DNA from: Bacteroidales bacterium
GTDB taxonomy: Bacteria > Bacteroidota > Bacteroidia > Bacteroidales > UBA3663
DNA length: 42,055 bases
Reading direction: 5' to 3'
Assembly (NCBI GenBank): GCA_016293065.1
Contig: JAEDEY010000006.1
Span: forward strand, 1 to 42,055
Shown piece by piece: positions 8,958 through 16,990 of this stretch (position 1 is the first letter of the stretch; each line of letters opens with the position of its first letter). The notes under the pieces were generated by a model. The model searched no databases and was not told where the DNA came from. It saw only the letters and a program-made list of their open reading frames with translations. The position numbers were made by a program, and so were the translations under genes.

Positions 8958-9578
8958 ATGGTCGCTATCGGTGATTGCCTCGTGAGCGAAGACGTGCTGT
9001 CTGAAGCTTTCTGCTGCAATCTTTCTGCCTGCAAAGGCAACTGCTGTAATTCGGAAGGCGAGAGTGGCGCACCTCTCGATGCCGATGAACTAAAGGCGAT
9101 GGAGACTCTCGTCGATATCGTCTGGGACGACTTGACTCCTAGGGCACAGCAAGTGCTGAAAGAGCAAGGTCCATATTTCAAGGATGCTTCGGGCGACTGG
9201 GTGACGTCGGTGGTCGAAGGCCGCGACTGCGTGTTTTGCACCTATGGCAACGATGGCATGTGTCTTTGTGCCATCGAGAAGGCTTTCCGCAACGGAGTCT
9301 TCACTACTTTGCCTCAGTACCGCGACGGCAAGGAGCCTTTCATGAAGCCAATCTCGTGCCATCTCTATCCTGTCAGGCTTAAACAGGTGGGCGACTACTT
9401 AGCCGTCAACTACGACAGGCAAGACAAGATGTGTGGCTGCGCCATGAAGCATGGAAAGAAACTCGGCGTGAAAGTCTTCCAGTGCTTGAAGGATGCTCTG
9501 ATACGAAGGTTCGGCAAACAATGGTACGACGAACTCGAGTTGACCGAATCCGAAATGAAGAAAATTCGGCTATTATGA
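8958..9578 (+). CDS. DUF3109 family cysteine-rich protein
   Basis: 206 residues. The N-terminus has a cysteine cluster (CCNLSACKGNCC, about residues 15-26), and further cysteines occur in DCVFCTYGNDGMCLCA, PISCHLYP and MCGCA. The pattern matches DUF3109, a Bacteroidota family related to zinc- or iron-sulphur-cluster-binding proteins; I infer metal binding but no reaction. It follows yhhQ and is probably cotranscribed. The terminator at 9632-9664 closes the pair. Confidence 0.8.
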   Translation: MVAIGDCLVSEDVLSEAFCCNLSACKGNCCNSEGESGAPLDADELKAMETLVDIVWDDLTPRAQQVLKEQGPYFKDASGDWVTSVVEGRDCVFCTYGNDGMCLCAIEKAFRNGVFTTLPQYRDGKEPFMKPISCHLYPVRLKQVGDYLAVNYDRQDKMCGCAMKHGKKLGVKVFQCLKDALIRRFGKQWYDELELTESEMKKIRLL

Positions 9579-9631
9579 CAAATTAGTCATAGAATTGACT
9601 CAGTTTTTTGCAATATTTATGCAACAAGTGT

Positions 9632-9676
9632 CCCATAAAGATGTTTTTTTTGCATTTTTATGGGTTCTTTTATTTC
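9632..9676 (+). terminator. Rho-independent terminator after the yhhQ-DUF3109 pair
   Basis: CCCATAAAGATG (9632-9643) pairs with CATTTTTATGGG (9653-9664) as a 12-bp stem with one G-U pair and a 9-base T-rich loop. A T-rich stretch follows (9665-9680). A smaller hairpin, TATGAC/GTCATA, lies at the DUF3109 stop codon. The stem partly abuts the promoter region of the next gene. Confidence 0.6.
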
Positions 9677-9683
9677 TTTTTAT

Positions 9684-9691
9684 TATCTTTG
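9684..9691 (+). promoter_or_regulatory. -7 box upstream of the zapB-like/zapA/rny group
   Basis: TATCTTTG matches TAnnTTTG and lies 26 bases before the ATG at 9718. No good TTTG is found 19-20 bases upstream (the position reads TGGG), so only the -7 element is supported. Confidence 0.45.
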
Positions 9692-9717
9692 TGCCAGTTT
9701 TGATGTAATTTTAACCA

Positions 9718-10020
9718 ATGAGTGTTGACTTCCGAAGGCTGACGACTGATTTGCGCTCGTTGGTCGCTTGCATTAGAGAACGCTGTTCGATTGCCGAGAA
9801 TAAGGTAGAGCAGCAGAAGCTGGAGATCGCAAGACTGAACTCCCGCATCGAGCAGCTTGAGGCAAGCAACAAGGAGATTACGTCGAAATATCAGAGTCTC
9901 CAGGCAGGTATGGCTTCTGGCTGCGGTTCGGCTGCCGAGGTTTCTGCCCTCAAAGACCGATATCTCGCTTTGGTACGCGAGATTGATGAATGCATTAAGT
10001 TAATGCAGAATGGACGATAA
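9718..10020 (+). CDS. Small coiled-coil protein, ZapB-like, upstream of zapA
   Basis: 100 residues. From about 20 to 65 it shows a heptad pattern rich in Glu, Gln and Lys with leucines at regular spacing, predicting a coiled coil; a Gly/Ser-rich break and a second helix follow. I recognise no enzyme motif. It overlaps zapA by 11 bases. In Bacteroidota a short coiled-coil gene regularly precedes zapA, and by analogy with ZapB it may act at the division ring. The role is inferred from context only. Confidence 0.7.
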   Translation: MSVDFRRLTTDLRSLVACIRERCSIAENKVEQQKLEIARLNSRIEQLEASNKEITSKYQSLQAGMASGCGSAAEVSALKDRYLALVREIDECIKLMQNGR

Positions 10021-10303
10021 AGTTAGAATAATTATACAGATAGGTGACCACAAACACCCTCTCTTCGTTGACCGGAATGAAGAGCCTATCTTTAGGGAAG
10101 CTGCCCGCTTGGTGAATGGACGTATACAGGCTTATGCCAAGAAATATAGGGCTTCGGGGCTTCCGAAAGATTATCTTGCGGCTTTTGCCTCTCTCGATAT
10201 CGCTGCTCGTTTCGTGCGACAGGACCGTGACAGCAACGCCGAGGCTGCAGAAGCCAGTCTGAAGGAACTCGCTTCCGAGATTCGTGATTATTTGAGTAAC
10301 TGA
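10010..10303 (+). CDS. zapA: Cell division protein ZapA
   Basis: 97 residues, the normal ZapA length. ZapA binds FtsZ filaments and stabilises the Z ring. The N-terminal strand (VRIIIQIGDHKHPLFVD) is followed by the helix with REAARLVNGRIQ and a C-terminal coiled helix, as in the family. The start overlaps the preceding coiled-coil gene by 11 bases. The next gene, rny, begins 100 bases later; that gap shows neither a clear terminator nor a 6S-type structure. Confidence 0.88.
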   Translation: MDDKVRIIIQIGDHKHPLFVDRNEEPIFREAARLVNGRIQAYAKKYRASGLPKDYLAAFASLDIAARFVRQDRDSNAEAAEASLKELASEIRDYLSN

Positions 10304-10403
10304 TACCCCATACCTTAATGCCATCAATCCCACGTGCCGCATCACACCGACAAACAGTGATACGACTTATTTCTATATACATCTTAAATTATTTATTACG
10401 AAT

Positions 10404-11939
10404 ATGACAAATATTTTGATAGGTGCAGTCATCGGAATCCTTATAGGAGGAGCGGTGGTGTTTGTGGTCTGGAACTTGTTTCTTGGCAAGACCTACAAGA
10501 ATGCTCTCGCTGAAGCCAATAAAGCTGGTGACGTGCTTAAGGAGCAGAAGCTTCTGGAGGCTAAGGAGCGTATCAGCCGTATGCAATCTGACCTCGACCG
10601 TCAGGCTAATCAGCGCAATCAGAAGATTCAGCTCAACGAACAGCGAATCAAACAGCAGCAACAGCAGATCCAGCAGAAGCAGAGCGAACTGGATCGCCGT
10701 ATAAGCGACAACGACAACACGCGCCAGAACCTGCAGAAGCAGCTCGAACTGGTCGATCAGCGCCGAAAGGAAGTCGATCAGCAGAAAATGGAAGGCCGAC
10801 AGATGCTCGAACAGATAGCAGGTCTCTCGGCCGACGAGGCTAAGAAGAAACTCGTCGAAAGCCTCAAGGATGAGGCACAGTCTGAGGCAGCTTCTTACAT
10901 CAACGAAATCATGGACGAGGCTAGGATGACTGCCAACAAGGAGGCAAAGTCGATTGTCATCAAGACTATCCAGCGTGTGGCAAGCGAGACTGCGGTCGAG
11001 AATGCTGTGACTGTCTTCCATATCGACAGCGACGAGGTCAAGGGTCGTATCATCGGCCGTGAGGGTCGCAACATCCGTGCGCTCGAGGCTGCAACGGGTG
11101 TCGAGATTGTGGTTGACGATACTCCCGAAGCCATCGTGCTCTCTTGCTTCGACCCTGTACGCCGCGAGACCGCTCGTCTGGCTCTCCACCAGCTTGTCCT
11201 CGATGGCCGCATCCATCCGGCTCGTATCGAAGAGGTGGTGGCTAAGGTGCGCAAACAACTCGAAGAGGAAATCATCGAGACAGGTAAGCGCACGGCCATC
11301 GACATGGGAGTGCATGGCTTGCATCCCGAACTTATCCGCATGATTGGCAAGATGAAGTATCGTTCGTCTTACGGACAGAACCTCCTGCAACATGCCCGCG
11401 AGACTGCCAACCTCTGCGCCATCATGGCTGCCGAACTCGGACTCAATGTCAAGAAGGCTCGCCGCGCTGGTCTCCTCCACGACATCGGCAAGGTGCCCGA
11501 CGATGAGCCAGAACTCCCACACGCATTGCTCGGTGCCAAGATAGCCGAGGAGTATAAGGAAAAAGCCGATATCTGCAATGCTATTGCTGCCCACCACGAG
11601 GAGTGCGAGATGACTTCGCTCATCGCGCCTATTGTCCAGATATGTGATGCCATCTCGGGTGCTCGCCCTGGTGCCCGCCGCGAGATTGTTGAGGCTTACA
11701 TCAAGCGCCTTAAAGACCTTGAGAACCTCGCTCAGACCTATCCAGGCGTTGTCAAGTCGTATGCTATCCAGGCCGGACGCGAACTCCGTGTCATTGTGGG
11801 TGCCGACAAGATCGACGATGCTCAGACCGAACAGCTCTCGGCCGATATCGCCAAGAAGATCCAGACCGAGATGACTTATCCTGGTCAGGTCAAGATCACC
11901 GTGATCCGTGAGACTCGTTCTGTAAGTTACGCTAAGTAA
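10404..11939 (+). CDS. rny: Ribonuclease Y
   Basis: 511 residues. A membrane-anchored endoribonuclease that starts mRNA decay. In order: an N-terminal membrane helix (about 4-28), a long Gln/Lys/Glu-rich coiled coil (about 30-190), a KH RNA-binding domain (about 205-265, GRNIRALEAATGVEI) and an HD metal-dependent phosphodiesterase domain with LLHDIGK near residues 357-363. Length and order match RNase Y. The product of the next gene, eight bases away, is a RicT homologue, and RicT modulates RNase Y in Bacillus subtilis. Confidence 0.96.
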   Translation: MTNILIGAVIGILIGGAVVFVVWNLFLGKTYKNALAEANKAGDVLKEQKLLEAKERISRMQSDLDRQANQRNQKIQLNEQRIKQQQQQIQQKQSELDRRISDNDNTRQNLQKQLELVDQRRKEVDQQKMEGRQMLEQIAGLSADEAKKKLVESLKDEAQSEAASYINEIMDEARMTANKEAKSIVIKTIQRVASETAVENAVTVFHIDSDEVKGRIIGREGRNIRALEAATGVEIVVDDTPEAIVLSCFDPVRRETARLALHQLVLDGRIHPARIEEVVAKVRKQLEEEIIETGKRTAIDMGVHGLHPELIRMIGKMKYRSSYGQNLLQHARETANLCAIMAAELGLNVKKARRAGLLHDIGKVPDDEPELPHALLGAKIAEEYKEKADICNAIAAHHEECEMTSLIAPIVQICDAISGARPGARREIVEAYIKRLKDLENLAQTYPGVVKSYAIQAGRELRVIVGADKIDDAQTEQLSADIAKKIQTEMTYPGQVKITVIRETRSVSYAK

Positions 11940-11946
11940 ACACGCA

Positions 11947-13146
11947 ATGTCCGATAATCAGAATATTACATATCAACACGACGGCGACAATCCGCGCAGC
12001 CTCTGTTCCAACTGCCGTGAGAACAAGAAACTCATGGTCTATGACTGGCTTGGCGATGTGCCCGAGAATGTCGGCGAATGTGACTATGTAGAGGTGCAGT
12101 TCAAGAACACTCGTAAGGGATATTACCTCAACGACCAAAACCTCGACTTGCACAAGGGAGACATGGTGGCTGTCGAGGGTAATCCGGGTCACGACATTGG
12201 CGAGGTCACCTTGACAGGCTATCTCGTCCACATGCAGATGAAGAAGTGCAACTATCACTTCGATGACCCGACTGCTACCAAGCATGTCTATCGCCTTGCC
12301 ACTTCTGCCGATATGGAGAAATACTACGAGGCAAAGTCTAAGGAACAGGCTACGATGCTGCAAAGCCGCCAGATTGCCGAAGGCCTCGGCCTTGAGATGA
12401 AGATTGGCGACGTGGAGTATCAGGGCGACGGTCAGAAGGCCATCTTCTACTATATCGCCGACGGCCGTGTCGATTTCCGCCAGCTCATCAAGGATCTTGC
12501 AGCGGCTTTCCATATCCGTATAGAGATGAAGCAGATCGGTGTCCGTCAGGAGGCTGGCCGCATCGGCGGCATAGGCCCTTGCGGACGCGAGCTGTGCTGT
12601 GCCAAGTGGATGACCAAGTTCAATAGCGTCGGAACGGCTGCTGCACGTTTCCAAGACATCTCACTAAATCCACAGAAGCTCGCTGGACAGTGCGCCAAGC
12701 TCAAATGCTGTCTCAATTACGAGGTGGATTGCTATATGGAGGCTATCAAGGATATTCCTAACAAGGATATCGTCTTGCAGACACTCGACAAGGACTACTA
12801 CTTCTTCAAGCAGGATATCCTCGCTCGCACAGTGACTTATTCGACCAGCAAGGACGGCCCGTTCAATCTCGTCACTATCCCTGCTTCTCGCGCTTTCGAG
12901 GTTTATGGCATGAACAAGCATGGCCATAAGCCCGAGCGTCTGGCACAAGGCGAAGATGAAGAGGTTGATATGAGACCTGAGTTTTCGGATGGCGTGGGCG
13001 ACGAGGACCTCACACGTTTCGACCGTCGCAGGAAGCACAACAAGAACCGCAACCGCAATAACCACAACAACAAGAACCATCACCGCAAGAACAATGATCA
13101 GTCACCAAGGAACGACAATGCCGACCAAGAAGCCAAAGATCAATAA
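11947..13146 (+). CDS. ricT: PSP1-domain protein, RicT homologue
   Basis: 399 residues. The PSP1 core (about residues 75-300) contains the RicT cysteine signatures IGPCGRELCCAKW near 208 and GQCAKLKCC near 246; an additional CSNC pair lies near residue 20. In B. subtilis RicT forms, with RicA and RicF, an iron-sulphur complex that directs RNase Y. Neither partner is seen here. The last 55 residues are a basic, Asn/His/Lys/Arg-rich tail (repeats of KNRNRNN and NKNHHRK) that looks disordered and possibly RNA-binding. It starts eight bases after rny, and its end overlaps the gldH reading frame. Confidence 0.88.
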   Translation: MSDNQNITYQHDGDNPRSLCSNCRENKKLMVYDWLGDVPENVGECDYVEVQFKNTRKGYYLNDQNLDLHKGDMVAVEGNPGHDIGEVTLTGYLVHMQMKKCNYHFDDPTATKHVYRLATSADMEKYYEAKSKEQATMLQSRQIAEGLGLEMKIGDVEYQGDGQKAIFYYIADGRVDFRQLIKDLAAAFHIRIEMKQIGVRQEAGRIGGIGPCGRELCCAKWMTKFNSVGTAAARFQDISLNPQKLAGQCAKLKCCLNYEVDCYMEAIKDIPNKDIVLQTLDKDYYFFKQDILARTVTYSTSKDGPFNLVTIPASRAFEVYGMNKHGHKPERLAQGEDEEVDMRPEFSDGVGDEDLTRFDRRRKHNKNRNRNNHNNKNHHRKNNDQSPRNDNADQEAKDQ

Positions 13147-13600
13147 GCTTGCCCTGTGGCTCGCCTTGTTCTCGTTCATGACAGTCGCCTGTGCCGACGA
13201 TGACGTGGCTTTCAGCCATGTCACCGATGTGCCATTGTGTGGCTGGCTGCCGTCCGACACCTTGCTGTTCGAGTTCCATGTGGTCAACTCGCCGACCAAA
13301 GGCGATTACGACAAGCTACTCAGGAATCAGTATTATGGCATGATGCTCAACATTCGCTATACCGACGACTACCAATACTCAGTCATCCCTCTGCATGTCC
13401 GTTTCGACAATATGCGTCAGGTTCTTGTCTGCCCCCAGCCCTCAAGACCTGCCACATGGGGAGCTCTCATGCAGGAGGAGTTCAGTGTACCCGATTTCTA
13501 TCAGACTTTTGCCGATACTGGCATCCACCACATCATGATCTACCCCGACACTGTGCTATCCGGCATCTGCTCAGTAGGTGTCGAATTGCAACGCAAGTAA
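13118..13600 (+). CDS. gldH: GldH-type lipoprotein
   Basis: 160 residues from ATG 13118; an ATG at 13094 would add eight residues, and more upstream codons read through the ricT tail in another frame and are not credible. The N-terminus is a signal sequence ending in MTVAC, with Cys about residue 25, a plausible but imperfect lipobox. The body has the GldH layout: a Trp near the start (GWLPSDTLLFEFHV), an IRYTDDYQYS strand, and a C-terminal DTVLSGICSVGVEL. GldH is needed for gliding and type IX secretion in Flavobacterium but is widespread in non-gliding Bacteroidales. The gene overlaps ricT by 29 bases. Confidence 0.7.
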   Translation: MPTKKPKINKLALWLALFSFMTVACADDDVAFSHVTDVPLCGWLPSDTLLFEFHVVNSPTKGDYDKLLRNQYYGMMLNIRYTDDYQYSVIPLHVRFDNMRQVLVCPQPSRPATWGALMQEEFSVPDFYQTFADTGIHHIMIYPDTVLSGICSVGVELQRK

Positions 13601-13746
13601 TGTCATCACGACAAACTAAAAACCCAAAACGACTTTGACACCCTACAAACTGAATTTTGGGGCAACGTGCACGAAACGACCTTTCAACTTGAACACCTTA
13701 ACAAGCGCAGCGCCTTAACACCTTCACACTTTGAAGATTACTCGTA
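13601..13746. other. Gene-poor stretch after gldH
   Basis: No supported gene, terminator or promoter. It contains a short repeat of CCTTAACA (near 13697 and 13713). Reading frames here end at the TAG at 13745-13747, just before the receptor remnant. Confidence 0.5.
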
Positions 13747-13989
13747 GTGCGCACGACCGTCCCTGAAGACACCGCCAATCCGTTCAGCGAACAGAAGAAC
13801 ATGAACGTGGGCTTTGCCTTCACCGTCAAATATACGATCAACAAGCAGCATGTGGCTCACCACTTCATACTCGAATATCTGAAGATAAAGACCTTCCAGG
13901 GTCGCACCATCGACCTCAAGACCAACGAGATTGTGGATCAGTTCACAGCCCTGACCTTCCCTAACATCGGCTATAGGGTGGAGTTCTGA
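13747..13989 (+). pseudogene. C-terminal remnant of a TonB-dependent outer-membrane receptor
   Basis: 80 codons are open here. The translation has the alternating beta-strand pattern of an outer-membrane barrel end and finishes FPNIGYRVEF, the aromatic-terminated last strand typical of TonB-dependent receptors of this phylum. There is no signal peptide, an in-frame stop lies at 13732, and no receptor sequence is recognisable upstream, so about 90% of the gene is missing. I read it as the 3' relic of a deleted gene. Alternatively it is the end of another barrel protein. The similarity is judged by eye. Confidence 0.5.
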
Positions 13990-14161
13990 TTGCTCCGACA
14001 CTGTATTCGAGAGATAGCAATGCGATTTTAAGGAATCGGACTCCGTTAGTCCATTTCTTTCTATAAATGAATAATTTAGCAAATTTTGTCATTAACAATA
14101 GTCAAAAATGTAATAATTGTATAAAAAATGACTAATTTTTCAAGTCATTTATATCAAATAC

Positions 14162-14192
14162 TTGCTTAATAACTTATTTTTGATAATCTTTG
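14162..14192 (+). promoter_or_regulatory. Promoter of the OmpA-family gene
   Basis: TTG (14162-14164), 19 bases, then TAATCTTTG (14184-14192), a near match to TAnnTTTG with one extra base. The ATG at 14242 is 50 bases downstream, after an A-rich leader. The 170 bases upstream are strongly AT-rich. Confidence 0.5.
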
Positions 14193-14241
14193 CAACGAAT
14201 TTTCTTGGAAAGAAGAAACAAACTAATAAATACCAAGTATT

Positions 14242-15408
14242 ATGAAAAAGCTATTCCTAACAATTGCATGCGCTCTCTCGATGAGCACTTTGTTTGCACA
14301 GACTTACATTGATGGCGACACAACCTATGAGTTCAAGCCATACAACTACTTGCAGATTCAGGCTGGTGTAGGCTATACTGTTGGCGAGATTGATTTTTCT
14401 GACCTTCTTTCTCCTGCTGCTCAGATCAGCTGGGGTCGTCAGTTCTCTCCTATTCAGGGAATGCGTATCGGCCTTGGCGGTTGGCAGAACAAGGGTGGAT
14501 GGACAAATCCATACAATGACTATAAGTACAACTACATTGCTCTCAATGCCGACTACCTCGTCAACATCACAAATCTCTTCCGTGAGTGGAGACCTGCCTA
14601 TCGTTTCAACCTCAACGCATTCGTAGGTATTGCTGGCAACCTGTCATTCAACAACGACGAGGCAAACGACCTCGAAGCAATGAACTTTAACGGCATCAAG
14701 GAGAACTTCGACCATCTTTGGGATGGCAGCAAGTTCAGGCCTGTTGGTCGCATGGGTTTGATTGGTGATCTCCGTTGCACCGACCGTGTCAGCATCAACC
14801 TCGAGTTCAATGCCAATATCGTGTCTGATCACTATAACTCAAAACATGCCGACAATGCCGACTGGTACTTCAATGCACTTGCCGGTCTTTCATACAAGTT
14901 TGGCAATGGCTATACCAAGACCGTTCGCGAGCCAGAACCAGAGCCAGTTCCAGTAGCAATGTGTGGCACTTGTGGCAAGACTATCGACGACTGCCCATAT
15001 CACGGCCAGCATCCAAAGTGCGCTACTTGTGGCAAGTATCTCGACGAATGCGAATATCACGGCCAGCATCCTGCACCAAAACCACAGCCAATGATCCGAA
15101 ATATCTTCTTCGAGAAGAACAAGGCTGACATCTCGAACGAGGAGGCTGTCAAGATTCAGGAGATTGCTGCATACCTCAACGGTCACCCAGAGACAAAGGT
15201 TGCCCTCGTAGGTTATGCCGATGTCAAGACTGGTAATGCAAAGATCAACGCCCGCATCTCTGAGAAGCGTGCTGCTGCCGTTTCACAGTTCCTGCAGGAG
15301 AAGTGCAACATCGACGCTGACCGCATCTCTTCTGACTACAAGGGCGACACCGAACAGCCATTCGCTGTAAACGAAGAGAATCGTGTATGTATCTGTATCG
15401 CTGAATAA
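14242..15408 (+). CDS. OmpA-family outer-membrane protein with Cys/His linker repeats
   Basis: 388 residues with a signal peptide (MKKLFLTIACALSMSTLFAQ). Residues about 25-225 look like an outer-membrane beta-barrel (aromatic strands ending LAGLSYKFGNG). A Pro/Glu linker (PEPEPVPVA) precedes two 19-residue repeats (residues 240-278) of the form C-x2-C-x6-C-x2-H-x2-H. The C-terminal domain (about 285-388) is OmpA-like and peptidoglycan-binding, with NIFFEKNKADIS, VALVGYADVKTG and the ISEKRAAAVSQFL helix. It should tether the outer membrane to the cell wall and is probably abundant. It stands alone, with its own promoter and the strong terminator at 15434-15474. Confidence 0.88.
   Translation: MKKLFLTIACALSMSTLFAQTYIDGDTTYEFKPYNYLQIQAGVGYTVGEIDFSDLLSPAAQISWGRQFSPIQGMRIGLGGWQNKGGWTNPYNDYKYNYIALNADYLVNITNLFREWRPAYRFNLNAFVGIAGNLSFNNDEANDLEAMNFNGIKENFDHLWDGSKFRPVGRMGLIGDLRCTDRVSINLEFNANIVSDHYNSKHADNADWYFNALAGLSYKFGNGYTKTVREPEPEPVPVAMCGTCGKTIDDCPYHGQHPKCATCGKYLDECEYHGQHPAPKPQPMIRNIFFEKNKADISNEEAVKIQEIAAYLNGHPETKVALVGYADVKTGNAKINARISEKRAAAVSQFLQEKCNIDADRISSDYKGDTEQPFAVNEENRVCICIAE
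14959..15072 (+). repeat. Two tandem 57-bp repeats coding Cys/His modules
   Basis: The units at 14959-15015 and 15016-15072 each encode 19 residues; 12 of 19 positions are identical, including CGK, YHGQHP and all Cys and His. This is an in-frame tandem duplication between the barrel and the OmpA domain. Confidence 0.85.
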
Positions 15409-15433
15409 TTCTTTCTATTAGAATACAAAAGAA

Positions 15434-15474
15434 AACTCTCTGTCTGAATGCTACAGGCAGAGAGTTATTTTTTT
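15434..15474. terminator. Bidirectional terminator between the OmpA gene and the leu/cim operon
   Basis: AACTCTCTGTCTG (15434-15446) pairs with CAGGCAGAGAGTT (15454-15466): 13 bp with one G-U pair and a 7-base loop. It is followed by ATTTTTTT on the plus strand and by TTTTC on the minus strand. It lies between two convergent genes, with the cimA stop at its edge. Confidence 0.85.
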
Positions 15475-16990
15475 AGTCGGCATCAATAAGATTGAGCATT
15501 TTGATAGTCGCCTTGATGGCTGCTTCAGTTTGATCGGCATCAAGACCTCGGGTGCGATAGACCTTGCCTTCATGTTCCCACGTGATGGAAGTCTGCACGA
15601 GTGCGTCGGTACGACCTCCGGGCGGAATCGTAACGGTATAGTTGGCAAGCCATGGGAAGGTGCGATGCAGAGAGTTGCGATAGATATGTCGAACGGCACG
15701 CACAAAAGCATCGAACTGTCCATCGCCTGTAGCACTCTCTTCATACTCATTGCCATTGATGTTGAGCTTGACAACGGCTTGCGGATGGAGGCCATAGGCA
15801 GTGCTCACCATATACGAGACAAGCTTGATACTGTCGGATGGAGTATCATGATGGAGCACATCGCTGATAATGTAAGGCAGATCGTCGATGGTGACAATCT
15901 CCTTCTTGTCGCCAAGTTCGTTGACACGCTTAGTGACCTTGCGCATATCTGCTTCGGTCAGATGAATGCCAAGCACTTCGAGATTCTGCTCGATATTGGC
16001 CTTGCCCGACATCTTTCCAAGAGCATACTCGCGAGTGCGTCCGAAACGCTCGGGCAACAGAGCATTGACATAGAGCTGCCCCTTCTTGTCGCCATCGGCA
16101 TGGACACCTGCCGTCTGGGTGAACACATTCTCGCCCACGATAGGCGTATTGGCTGCCGTGCCTATGCCCGAATAGCTCTCGACCATGCGGCTGATGTAGT
16201 TGATGCTCTTCTCGTTGACGTTGGTTTGAATCTTGAGCAAGTCGTGGAGCACAGCTACAACACTCGACAGAGAGGCATTGCCTGCACGCTCGCCAAGTCC
16301 GTTAACGGTGCAGTGGCAGCCTTGGCAACCGGCTTCGGCAGCTGCGAGCACATTGGCTACGGCAAGGTCATAATCGTTGTGAGCATGAAAGTCGAAATGA
16401 GTATCGGGATATCTCTGGGTCATCTGCCTGCACAATGTCTTGGTTTGCTCGGGAGAAAGCACTCCAAGCGTATCAGGAAGCATGATGCGGCGAATAGGGA
16501 GAGTGCGAAGCTGATCGACCATCGCAAACACATAATCCGGGCTATGAAGCATACCATTGCTCCAATCCTCAAGATACACATTGACTGTAAGGCCCGCTGC
16601 TTTTGCCAAAGCCACATTGTCGCGAATGTTATCCCAATGTTCCTGTGGTGTCTTTTTCAGCTGCCCCTCACAATGTTTAAGACTACCTTTGGTGAGAAGG
16701 TTGATAACCTTGCCTCCTGCCCTGCTTATCCAGTCGATTGATGCGCCATTATCGCAGAAACCGAGAACCTCAACACGGTCGATGACACCTGCATGGGTTG
16801 CCCAATCGCATACGCCTTTCACACATTCGAACTCACCCTGAGACACACGCGCCGAAGCAATCTCTATTCGATCGACACGAACTTCCTCAAGCAGTTTGCG
16901 GGCAATAGACAATTTTTCAGGTGCGGAGAAAGCCACACCTGAAGTCTGTTCACCATCTCTAAGAGTAGTATCAACAATTTCGAACTTCAT
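15473..16990 (-). CDS. cimA: (R)-citramalate synthase, Leptospira type
   Basis: 505 residues. It condenses pyruvate with acetyl-CoA to (R)-citramalate, the first step of threonine-independent isoleucine synthesis. The DRE-TIM core begins with DTTLRDGEQTSG; the metal-binding HxH is in DFHAHNDYD. From memory of the Leptospira enzyme, the segments RIEIASARVS, NLLTKGSL, NVYLEDWSNG, LPDTLGVLSPE and FTQTAGVHADGDKKG are close matches and differ from the leuA product in this cluster. The C-terminal regulatory (LeuA dimer) domain, about 390-505, should mediate feedback inhibition, by isoleucine in Leptospira. Its start overlaps leuD by 20 bases. It might still be annotated as a second isopropylmalate synthase; residues lining the pyruvate pocket should decide. 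Confidence 0.8.
   Translation of the reverse strand: MKFEIVDTTLRDGEQTSGVAFSAPEKLSIARKLLEEVRVDRIEIASARVSQGEFECVKGVCDWATHAGVIDRVEVLGFCDNGASIDWISRAGGKVINLLTKGSLKHCEGQLKKTPQEHWDNIRDNVALAKAAGLTVNVYLEDWSNGMLHSPDYVFAMVDQLRTLPIRRIMLPDTLGVLSPEQTKTLCRQMTQRYPDTHFDFHAHNDYDLAVANVLAAAEAGCQGCHCTVNGLGERAGNASLSSVVAVLHDLLKIQTNVNEKSINYISRMVESYSGIGTAANTPIVGENVFTQTAGVHADGDKKGQLYVNALLPERFGRTREYALGKMSGKANIEQNLEVLGIHLTEADMRKVTKRVNELGDKKEIVTIDDLPYIISDVLHHDTPSDSIKLVSYMVSTAYGLHPQAVVKLNINGNEYEESATGDGQFDAFVRAVRHIYRNSLHRTFPWLANYTVTIPPGGRTDALVQTSITWEHEGKVYRTRGLDADQTEAAIKATIKMLNLIDAD

Noticed and set aside
10304..10403. 6S RNA between zapA and rny
   Set aside because: The gap is only 100 bases, too short for 6S RNA, and shows no long central-bubble hairpin.
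10389..11597. A 402-codon minus-strand frame
   Set aside because: Antisense shadow of rny, produced by the biased codon use of its coiled coil.
13747..13989. An intact small gene
   Set aside because: It needs a GTG start directly after stop codons, has no signal peptide, and its sequence looks like only the last strands of an outer-membrane barrel.
15530..16741. A 403-codon plus-strand frame
   Set aside because: It is the antisense shadow of cimA; the minus-strand protein has full family motifs.
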